In this document: positions 8,079 to 14,636 of the stretch, one piece after another
Position numbering within the stretch: the first letter of the stretch is position 1
How the letters are laid out: each line of letters starts with the position of its first letter
DNA from: BTRG01 sp036986275
Lineage (GTDB): Bacteria > Pseudomonadota > Gammaproteobacteria > Acidiferrobacterales > SZUA-150
Direction: 5' to 3'
Length of the DNA stretch: 25,866 nucleotides
NCBI GenBank assembly: GCA_036986275.1
Contig: BTRG01000037.1
Coordinates: 1-25,866, forward strand
Made by a program: the position numbers and the translations under genes
The notes under the pieces: model-generated
The model's input: only the letters and a program-made list of their open reading frames with translations
Database searches by the model: none
Told to the model about the DNA's origin: nothing

Positions 8079-9797
8079 CTATTGATTGGTAACGCGTTCA
8101 ACTTCTTCCAGGCTGGTGATACCATCCTGAGCCTTTTTTAAAGCGGATTTGCGCAGATCAGAAACACCATCTTTTTTCATTTGTATTTCAACATCGAGTT
8201 CTGTCCCGCCACGCATGATAATTGCGCCTATCTCTTCGGATATCGGCATCACTTCATAGATACCGACACGCCCTTTGTAGCCGTCATTACAGGCACTGCA
8301 GCCCACAGGACCAAAGATGGTCAACTTGGGAATGATTCTTTCATCAAAGCCGGCCTTGATCAGGGCTTCCTTGGGAAGTTTGACAGGTTGCTTGCAGGAT
8401 TCGCACAGGCGTCTGGCCAGACGCTGCGCCATAATCAGATTGACGGCCGAGGCGATATTAAATGGAGGCACACCCATATTCACCATTCGGCTCAAGGTCG
8501 CTGGGGCGCTGTTTGTATGCAGTGTGGATAGCACCATATGGCCGGTTTGCGCGGCCTTAATGGCTATCTCGGCTGTTTCGAGGTCGCGTATTTCGCCTAC
8601 CAGAATAATATCCGGGTCCTGGCGCAAGAAGGAACGCAATGCCGAGGAAAAGGTGAGTCCGGCCTTCTCGTGAATATTGACCTGATTGACACCATTGAGG
8701 TTAATTTCCACAGGGTCTTCAGCCGTGGAGATGTTGCGGTCAGGCGAATTCAGGATATTTACACCGGTATACAATGAAACGGTTTTACCGCTACCGGTAG
8801 GTCCGGTTACCAGCACCATGCCATAGGGCCTGTGGATCGCTTCCAGGAAGAGTTTTTTCTGATCTTTTTCAAAACCCAGCTTTTCCACACCCAGGGTGGC
8901 GGATGCAGGGTCAAGAATACGCATCACGATCTTTTCACCAAACAGGGTGGGCAGTGTGCTGACACGAAAATCGATGGCGCGATTCTTGGAGATACGCATT
9001 TTCATGCGCCCGTCTTGCGGGACCCGGCGTTCGGCGATATCCAGTCGGGAGAGAATCTTTATACGTGCGGCTATACGGCCAGACAATGCCAGCGGTGGGG
9101 CGGCGACTTCCTGTAATATGCCATCCTGGCGATAACGCACACGATAGGTCTTTTCGTAAGGTTCGATATGGATATCAGACGCTCCACGGTTGATGGCATC
9201 GATAAGCACTTTGTTTACAAACTTTACGATGGGGGTGTCATTAACGCCTGCCTCGTCATCAGTCCCTGAAGCGGCCCCTTCATCTTCAGAGGCAAAATCC
9301 AGGTCTTCCAGACCATCATCCCCGGTAAGGTCGGATAACGAAGTGTCCTGATCTTCTACGGCCGATTCAATCGCTTTTGCGAGCTTGGTTTGCTCTACCA
9401 ATATGGGTTCACAGCCCAGGCCGGTATTGAACTTGATTTCATCCAGTGCCTGCAGGTTGGTGGGGTCGGCCACGGCGACAAACAGACGTGTGCCACGTTT
9501 AAAGATGGGCAATACCTGATGGCGCTCAATAATCTTGAGGTCAACAACACCTTTTGGGAGTATTTCCGGATCGATGGCGTCGATATCCATCATCGGCACA
9601 CCAAATTCAACAGATGCGGCGCGCGCCACTGTGGCGGCATTGAGTTTATTGCTCTCAACGAGGTAACTGACGAACAGTTTTTTCTGCGACTGGGCCTTGC
9701 TTTGCAATTGCTCCGCTTCGGCGGTGCTCAGCAGATTATCGCGCACCAGACGTAGTGCGAGGCCGTTCAGTGTATTCGCAGCATTAGGGGTTGCCAT
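8079..9797 (-). CDS. pilB: type IV pilus extension ATPase
   Basis: PilB is the hexameric cytosolic ATPase that powers pilus extension. The 572-residue product has an N-terminal GspE/MshEN domain (about 1-150) and an acidic linker (about 155-185, rich in D, E and S). The C-terminal ATPase has Walker A GPTGSGKT at 332-339 (K338), the Asp box LVGEIRDLETAEIA, a His box (TGHMVLSTLHTNSA) and the tetracysteine zinc motif C465, C468, C500, C503. The start MATPNAANTLNGLAL is supported by the conserved N-terminal domain, but no good Shine-Dalgarno precedes it. It is the first gene of the operon. pilT and pilin genes are not in the window. Confidence 0.97.
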   Translation of the reverse strand: MATPNAANTLNGLALRLVRDNLLSTAEAEQLQSKAQSQKKLFVSYLVESNKLNAATVARAASVEFGVPMMDIDAIDPEILPKGVVDLKIIERHQVLPIFKRGTRLFVAVADPTNLQALDEIKFNTGLGCEPILVEQTKLAKAIESAVEDQDTSLSDLTGDDGLEDLDFASEDEGAASGTDDEAGVNDTPIVKFVNKVLIDAINRGASDIHIEPYEKTYRVRYRQDGILQEVAAPPLALSGRIAARIKILSRLDIAERRVPQDGRMKMRISKNRAIDFRVSTLPTLFGEKIVMRILDPASATLGVEKLGFEKDQKKLFLEAIHRPYGMVLVTGPTGSGKTVSLYTGVNILNSPDRNISTAEDPVEINLNGVNQVNIHEKAGLTFSSALRSFLRQDPDIILVGEIRDLETAEIAIKAAQTGHMVLSTLHTNSAPATLSRMVNMGVPPFNIASAVNLIMAQRLARRLCESCKQPVKLPKEALIKAGFDERIIPKLTIFGPVGCSACNDGYKGRVGIYEVMPISEEIGAIIMRGGTELDVEIQMKKDGVSDLRKSALKKAQDGITSLEEVERVTNQ

Positions 9798-10048
9798 ATA
9801 GTGATCGCTTACTCTTTACCTGGGGAGGGTGGCTTATCCTGATTATCCCTCTGAACGCCTAAGCCTATATATGTATTATAGAATTGATATTAGTAGAGTT
9901 TATTGCTTACGCCAACTTTTTCCCTATTGTCAGGTTATTCTCGAATAATTCACAGGTTAGCACAACTAGTTCAGGCAATATCTCAGTAGTTGGGGGCGCC
10001 CTTGGTCGGAAAAATAGTTTGTTTTTCGGCGCTTCTCTGTATTAAGCG
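9798..10048. other. divergent intergenic region pilB / rubrerythrin
   Basis: No gene is visible. On the minus strand a perfect -10 hexamer TATAAT (plus-strand 9875-9880) lies about 80 bases before pilB, but no good -35 is spaced correctly. A small palindrome TTATTC-TC-GAATAA is at 9935-9948. A weak hairpin with A/T-rich arms lies around 10007-10027. Confidence 0.4.
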
Positions 10049-10077
10049 TTGACTTCCGGTACAATGGTATTTAGAAT
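10049..10077 (+). promoter_or_regulatory. sigma70-type promoter of the rubrerythrin operon
   Basis: The -35 TTGACT (10049-10054) and the -10 TAGAAT (10072-10077) are separated by exactly 17 bases. This is one of the best sigma70-type matches in the window. The -10 lies inside the palindromic operator described next. The predicted 5' leader to the ATG at 10149 is about 65 bases. Confidence 0.75.
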
Positions 10078-10087
10078 TATTCTAAAT
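10069..10087. promoter_or_regulatory. PerR/Fur-family-like operator over the -10 box
   Basis: ATTTAGAAT-T-ATTCTAAAT is a perfect 19-base palindrome. Its central 15 bases differ from the PerR box consensus (TTATAAT-N-ATTATAA) at only two symmetric positions. It covers the -10 of the rubrerythrin promoter, where a bound repressor would block polymerase. Regulation of rubrerythrin by PerR is known in other bacteria; that a PerR or other Fur-family protein acts here is inferred. Confidence 0.55.
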
Positions 10088-10148
10088 CATGAACTATCAT
10101 GACAATATGTATTACAATCAACAACTTAGTTTTATACGGAGATCCACA

Positions 10149-10568
10149 ATGGACTTAAAAGACAGCAAGACAGAGCAGCATCTGAAAGATGCCTTTTCCG
10201 GAGAATCGCAAGCCAATCGCCGCTACCTCTATTTCGCCGCCAAGGCCGATGTCGAAGGGTATAATGATGTTGCCACTGTTTTTCGTTCTACAGCTGAAGG
10301 CGAGACCGGCCATGCCCACGGTCATCTGGAATATCTGGAAGCCACTGGTGATCCGGCGACAGGTCTGCCCATTGGCGGTACCAACGATAACCTCAAGGCC
10401 GCGATCGCGGGTGAAACCCATGAATACACCGACATGTATCCGGGTATGGCCAAAGATGCCCGTGAGGAAGGTTTTGATGAAATCGCTGACTGGTTCGAGA
10501 CCCTGGCCAAGGCCGAGCGCTCTCATGCCAATCGTTTCCAGAAGGCCCTGGACACCCTCGACGGCTAA
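10149..10568 (+). CDS. rubrerythrin-family diiron protein without rubredoxin domain
   Basis: This is a 139-residue ferritin-like four-helix protein. Expected iron ligands are visible: E19 (SGESQANRRY), E52 with H55 (EGETGHAHGH), E89/E92 (AGETHEYTDMY) and E123 with H126 (KAERSHANR). Rubrerythrins reduce hydrogen peroxide to water; the classical form has a C-terminal rubredoxin domain as electron donor, absent here. An outside donor is therefore needed, and the Fe-S protein encoded next is a candidate. The start at 10149 is chosen because GGAG sits seven bases upstream and the diiron domain begins at once; an upstream in-frame ATG at 10089 overlaps the operator edge and lacks a ribosome site. 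First gene of a probable three-gene operon. Confidence 0.9.
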   Translation: MDLKDSKTEQHLKDAFSGESQANRRYLYFAAKADVEGYNDVATVFRSTAEGETGHAHGHLEYLEATGDPATGLPIGGTNDNLKAAIAGETHEYTDMYPGMAKDAREEGFDEIADWFETLAKAERSHANRFQKALDTLDG

Positions 10569-10592
10569 ACATTTCGTTTCTGAAGCCGAGGT

Positions 10593-10620
10593 AAACAGGG
10601 CTGAGCAATCGGCCCTGTTT
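10593..10620 (+). promoter_or_regulatory. stem-loop between rubrerythrin and the Fe-S gene
   Basis: AAACAGGGC and GCCCTGTTT form a perfect nine-base stem with a ten-base loop, 24 bases after the rubrerythrin stop. There is no T run after it, so it probably acts as a partial terminator or a 3' stabiliser, giving more rubrerythrin than downstream product. Confidence 0.5.
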
Positions 10621-10658
10621 AGTCTCCGGTCTACTTTAATATATGGGAGGGTATACGC

Positions 10659-12005
10659 ATGACTAGCGATTCTGGTCGCCGTGAAGGCAGTCTGGAGGCG
10701 CCCACACGCCATCCTTTGAACTGGCGCAGCCCGGATTTTTATAATGAAGAGGCGCTCTTTGAGGAATTGGAGCGTGTCTATGATATCTGCCATGGCTGTC
10801 GTCGTTGTGTGAGTCTGTGCCATTCCTTCCCGACCCTGTTTGATCTGGTGGATGAATCAGACACCATGGAGGTCGACGGCGTTGCCAAGGAGGATTACTG
10901 GAATGTGGTGGAGCATTGCTATTTATGCGATCTCTGTTATTTGACCAAATGTCCGTATGTACCACCCCATGAATGGAATGTGGATTTTCCGCATCTGATG
11001 TTACGTGCCAAAGCAGTGCAATTTCAGAAAGGCAATACCCGTGTCCGTGACAAAATACTGTCCAGCACGGATGCCGTGGGCAAATTAGCCGGTATCCCGG
11101 TGGTGACCCAGGCTGTGAATGCGACCAACAAGAATTCCCTGGCGCGCAAGGTTCTGAGCAAGACCCTGGGTGTTCATGCCGATGCCAGGTTGCCGCAATA
11201 TCATACTAGAACGCTGAGAAAGCGCATGGCGGCAGACGCACAAAGTCTTGATGCCAAAGCGGAGGCGGCCGGTAAAACACGCGGTCGCGTGGCCTTGTTT
11301 GCCACCTGCTATGGCAACTACAACGAGCCGCATCTTGGTGAAGATATTGCCGTGGTTTTCAGGCACAACAATATCCCTATGCGTTTGGCTGAGAAGGAAC
11401 AATGTTGCGGTATGCCCAAACTGGAATTGGGCGACCTTGAGGCCGTACGCCAGGCAAAGGAAGCCAATATTCCTGTATTGGTTAAATTGGTTGACGAGGG
11501 TTGGGATATCGTGGCGCCCGTACCATCGTGCGTCTTGATGTTTAAACAAGAGTTGCCGCTGATGTTCCCGGACGATCCGGATGTGACCAAGGTACAGGCG
11601 GCGATGTTTGATCCCTTTGAATATCTTATGATCAGGCATAAAGCAGGCAAGTTGAATACCGACTTCAAGCAACCTTTGGGCAAAGTGGCCTACCACGTTG
11701 CCTGTCATCAGCGTGTACAAAGAATCGGCATGAAGACACGTGATATTTTATCTTTGGTGCCCGGTACCGAAGTGACTGCAATAGAGCGTTGTTCGGGTCA
11801 TGACGGTACTTATGCCGTTAAGAATGAATACCACGATATTTCCATGAAGATTGCTGGTCCTGTCGTGAATCGGGTTAAACAGGCCGAGGCAGACCACTAT
11901 AGCAGCGATTGCCCTATGGCCGGCCACCAGATTGCAAACGGGTTGAATGATAAATCCGAACCGGAACATCCCTTGACCTTATTACGCAAGGCCTACGGTC
12001 TGTAA
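10659..12005 (+). CDS. GlpC/HdrD-like 4Fe-4S and CCG-domain oxidoreductase subunit
   Basis: This is a 448-residue soluble electron-transfer protein with no membrane segments. The N-terminus has two 4Fe-4S motifs: C44-x2-C47-x2-C50-x3-C54, and C87-x2-C90-x2-C93-x4-C98. Two cysteine-rich CCG domains follow, as in heterodisulfide reductase subunits HdrB/HdrD and GlpC. The first has an intact CCG (EQCCGMPK) and VPSC. The second has ACH and SDCPMAG, but CSG (RCSGHDGTY) in place of CCG. GGGAGGG lies seven bases before the ATG. No glpA or glpB is nearby, so a glycerol-3-phosphate role is unlikely. Its position after rubrerythrin suggests that it feeds electrons to, or takes electrons from, that protein (inference). 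Confidence 0.9.
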   Translation: MTSDSGRREGSLEAPTRHPLNWRSPDFYNEEALFEELERVYDICHGCRRCVSLCHSFPTLFDLVDESDTMEVDGVAKEDYWNVVEHCYLCDLCYLTKCPYVPPHEWNVDFPHLMLRAKAVQFQKGNTRVRDKILSSTDAVGKLAGIPVVTQAVNATNKNSLARKVLSKTLGVHADARLPQYHTRTLRKRMAADAQSLDAKAEAAGKTRGRVALFATCYGNYNEPHLGEDIAVVFRHNNIPMRLAEKEQCCGMPKLELGDLEAVRQAKEANIPVLVKLVDEGWDIVAPVPSCVLMFKQELPLMFPDDPDVTKVQAAMFDPFEYLMIRHKAGKLNTDFKQPLGKVAYHVACHQRVQRIGMKTRDILSLVPGTEVTAIERCSGHDGTYAVKNEYHDISMKIAGPVVNRVKQAEADHYSSDCPMAGHQIANGLNDKSEPEHPLTLLRKAYGL

Positions 12006-12033
12006 ACGCAGATACCCAAGCAGAGATAATAGT

Positions 12034-12621
12034 ATGAGTACATTGACACGAAGCGATTTAATGAGTCTTGAAGAGTATTCCGGGGCACGCACGGAGTACC
12101 GTGCCAGGGTGATGGCGCACAAGAAAAACCGTAAGGTATTGTTGGGCGAGCATGCAGCGTTGTATTTTGAAGACAGGTTGACCATGCAGTATCAGATCCA
12201 GGAAATGCTGCGCATCGAAAAGATATTCGATGCCGATGGGATACAGGAAGAGCTGGATACCTATAATCCGTTGATTCCGGACGGCAGCAACCTTAAAGCG
12301 ACGTTTATGATGGAGTATCCTGATATTGAGGAACGCACGGTCGCGCTTGCCAGACTGGTGGGTATAGAGGATAGGGTCTGGGTGCAGATTGAAGGTTGTG
12401 ATCGTGTCTATGCCATAGCCGATGAAGATCTGGAACGTGAGACTGAGGAGAAGACTTCGGCCGTGCATTTCCTGCGCTTTGAGTTCACGCCCGATATGAT
12501 TTCCCTTCTCAAGGGCGGTGCCGCCCTCGTTATGGGGATAGACCACGAAAATTACTCTGCATCACTGCAGCCGGTCGGGGAACCTATACGCGAATCCTTG
12601 TTGACAGACTTCGCGGCCTGA
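12034..12621 (+). CDS. DUF3501 family protein
   Basis: This is a 195-residue soluble, acidic protein of unknown function. I recognise the DUF3501 pattern: an N-terminal L-x-R-x-D-L-M-S-L-E-E-Y segment, a basic helix (RARVMAHKKNRKVLLG), then F-E-D-R-L-T-M-Q-Y-Q-I-Q-E-M-L-R-I-E, and a later segment ending RFEFTPDMISLLKGGA. There are no signal peptide, membrane helices or cofactor motifs, and few cysteines. It follows the Fe-S gene by 28 bases, with only a weak ribosome site. From memory, DUF3501 genes often accompany a rubrerythrin and a GlpC-like protein in Proteobacteria, which points to a shared job such as assembly, scaffolding or substrate delivery. The mechanism is unknown. Confidence 0.85.
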   Translation: MSTLTRSDLMSLEEYSGARTEYRARVMAHKKNRKVLLGEHAALYFEDRLTMQYQIQEMLRIEKIFDADGIQEELDTYNPLIPDGSNLKATFMMEYPDIEERTVALARLVGIEDRVWVQIEGCDRVYAIADEDLERETEEKTSAVHFLRFEFTPDMISLLKGGAALVMGIDHENYSASLQPVGEPIRESLLTDFAA

Positions 12622-12638
12622 ATTCACTCTCTAAGGCA

Positions 12639-12667
12639 AGGGCGTGACGAAGTGCCGCCACGCTCCT
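12639..12667 (+). terminator. possible terminator after the DUF3501 gene
   Basis: AGG-GCGTG pairs with CACGC-T-CCT (one bulged T) around a 12-base loop. A run of five T follows about eight bases later. It is imperfect, but in the right place to end the rubrerythrin operon. Confidence 0.3.
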
Positions 12668-12681
12668 GGCATTACATTTTT

Positions 12682-12716
12682 ATCAATGGACGTTTTGTGA
12701 TACAAACACCATTGAT
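12682..12716. promoter_or_regulatory. long imperfect palindrome upstream of parE
   Basis: Outer arms ATCAATGG and CCATTGAT are perfect. Inside them GTTTTGT and ACAAAC pair with one bulge around GAT. The element ends 21 bases before the parE start and may be an operator or a leader hairpin. No matching known site was recognised. Confidence 0.35.
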
Positions 12717-12737
12717 GACAATGATCCCCGCCTATCC

Positions 12738-14633
12738 ATGAGTACCAGTTACGATTCCTCGGCCATTGAGGTATTAACGGGTCTGGAGCCGGTCCGCCGG
12801 CGTCCGGGCATGTATACCCAGACGGAACGCCCCAATCACCTCGCGCAAGAGGTGATCGATAACAGCGTCGATGAGGCCATAGTCGGTCATGCCGGCAGCA
12901 TCGATGTGGTATTGCACAAGGATGGCTCGCTCAGCGTGACGGATGACGGCCGTGGTATGCCTGTTGATAAGCATAAAGGCGAAAAAGTCTCCGGTGTCGA
13001 GGTTATCCTGACACGTTTGCATGCGGGCGGTAAATTTTCAAACAAGAACTATACCTTCTCGGGTGGTCTCCACGGTGTCGGCGTCTCGGTAGTGAATGCG
13101 CTTTCCAGCAAGCTGGAAGTGTTTGTAAAGCGTGGCGGTAAAGAATTCAAAATGTCTTACGCCGATGGCCAGAAGACCAGCAACTTACGGGTTATCGGCA
13201 AAGTCGGGGCCCGTACGACCGGTACACGTATTCGTTTCTGGCCCGATGCCCAGTTTTTTGACTCAGTTAAATTTAGCGTTCCCCGTCTCAAGCATGTCTT
13301 GCGCGCCAAGGCGGTATTGTGTCCCGGGCTTTTTATATCTTTCAGAAACGAAACCAACAAGAAAGACAATGAAGAGTGGCAGTATGAGGATGGACTTAAG
13401 GACTACTTGCTCTATGAGTTAGGTGGTTATGAGCTTCTGCCCGAAGAGCCCTTTATTGGCCAACATAAAAGTGAGGAAGAGCAATCGGACTGGGCCATCG
13501 TCTGGATGCCGGAGGGCGGTGAGCCGGTGATGGAGAGCTACGTCAATCTCATCCCGACGGCGCAGGATGGCACGCACGTGACGGGTTTTCGTCAGGGCTT
13601 GACCGAGGCCATGCGCGAGTTTTGTGAATATCGTAATTTGTTACCACGAGGTGTGAAGCTGGCGCCGGATGATATCTGGAATCGTTGCAGCTTTGTGCTG
13701 TCACTAAAAATGAAAGAGCCACAATTTTCCGGACAGACCAAGGAACGCTTGTCATCCAGAGAAGCGCAGGCCTATATGTCTGTTGCCGCAAAGGAAAGTT
13801 TTAGCCTGTGGATGAATCAGCATGTCGCGGATGCCGAGGCCGTGGCTCAGCTTGCCATCGATAATGCCCAGGCACGCCTGCGTGCCGGCAAGAAAGTCGA
13901 ACGCAAGAAAATCGGCGCCGGTCCGGCCTTGCCCGGCAAGTTGGCGGATTGCGCCAGTACGGATCTTGATCGGGCCGAGTTATTCCTGGTGGAAGGCGAC
14001 TCGGCTGGCGGTTCGGCCAAGCAAGCCCGCGAGCGTGTCTTCCAGGCTGTTATGCCTTTACGTGGCAAAATATTAAATACGTGGGAAGTGGATTCAGCTG
14101 AGGTATTGGCCTCACAAGAAGTGCATGATATTGCAGTGGCCCTGGGTGTGGACCCCGGTTCCAGCGATATAAAAGGTCTGCGCTATGGCAAGGTTTGCAT
14201 CTTGGCCGATGCAGACTCCGACGGTTTGCATATCGCAACCTTATTGTGCGCCTTGTTTATGAAGCACTTCCGTCCTCTGGTAGAAGCCGGACATATCTAT
14301 GTGGCCATGCCGCCCTTGTACAGAATCGATGTTGGCAAGAATATTTTTTATGCCCTGGACGATAAGGAAAAGGAAGAAGTGTTGCAGCAAATAGAAGAAG
14401 ACAAACTGCGTGGCAAGGTCAATGTACAGAGATTCAAGGGTCTGGGTGAAATGAATCCACAGCAATTGCGTGAGACCACAATGAATCCGGAAACCAGACG
14501 CCTGGTGCAATTGACGTTATTGCAGCGTCGTGACCCGGCGGAAAAAATTATGGATATGTTGTTGGCCAAGAAACGTTCTGCCGATCGCAAGAAATGGCTG
14601 GAGCAACAAGGTGACAAGGCAGAGGTGTTGTAA
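12738..14633 (+). CDS. parE: DNA topoisomerase IV subunit B
   Basis: ParE is the ATPase half of topoisomerase IV, which unlinks daughter chromosomes together with ParC. The 631-residue product (E. coli about 630) has the GHKL ATP-binding site: EVIDNSVDEA near residues 38-47, DDGRGMPV, and GGLHGVGVSVVNALS. The TOPRIM domain starts at VEGDSAGGSAKQ (E419) and has DADSDGLHIATL, with metal-binding acidic residues; ParE-type DSDG replaces the GyrB form. The C-terminus carries RFKGLGEMNP. The gene is complete. No clear Shine-Dalgarno precedes the ATG. Its stop is three bases before parC, so the two subunits are made from one transcript. Confidence 0.97.
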   Translation: MSTSYDSSAIEVLTGLEPVRRRPGMYTQTERPNHLAQEVIDNSVDEAIVGHAGSIDVVLHKDGSLSVTDDGRGMPVDKHKGEKVSGVEVILTRLHAGGKFSNKNYTFSGGLHGVGVSVVNALSSKLEVFVKRGGKEFKMSYADGQKTSNLRVIGKVGARTTGTRIRFWPDAQFFDSVKFSVPRLKHVLRAKAVLCPGLFISFRNETNKKDNEEWQYEDGLKDYLLYELGGYELLPEEPFIGQHKSEEEQSDWAIVWMPEGGEPVMESYVNLIPTAQDGTHVTGFRQGLTEAMREFCEYRNLLPRGVKLAPDDIWNRCSFVLSLKMKEPQFSGQTKERLSSREAQAYMSVAAKESFSLWMNQHVADAEAVAQLAIDNAQARLRAGKKVERKKIGAGPALPGKLADCASTDLDRAELFLVEGDSAGGSAKQARERVFQAVMPLRGKILNTWEVDSAEVLASQEVHDIAVALGVDPGSSDIKGLRYGKVCILADADSDGLHIATLLCALFMKHFRPLVEAGHIYVAMPPLYRIDVGKNIFYALDDKEKEEVLQQIEEDKLRGKVNVQRFKGLGEMNPQQLRETTMNPETRRLVQLTLLQRRDPAEKIMDMLLAKKRSADRKKWLEQQGDKAEVL

Positions 14634-14636
14634 ATC

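Noticed and set aside
10089..10148. upstream in-frame start for rubrerythrin
   Set aside because: The first codons would begin at the operator edge without a ribosome site; the ATG at 10149 has GGAG at ideal spacing and starts at the conserved domain.
11085..11720. 211-codon minus-strand open frame inside the Fe-S gene
   Set aside because: Antisense shadow of a gene with clear cysteine motifs on the plus strand.
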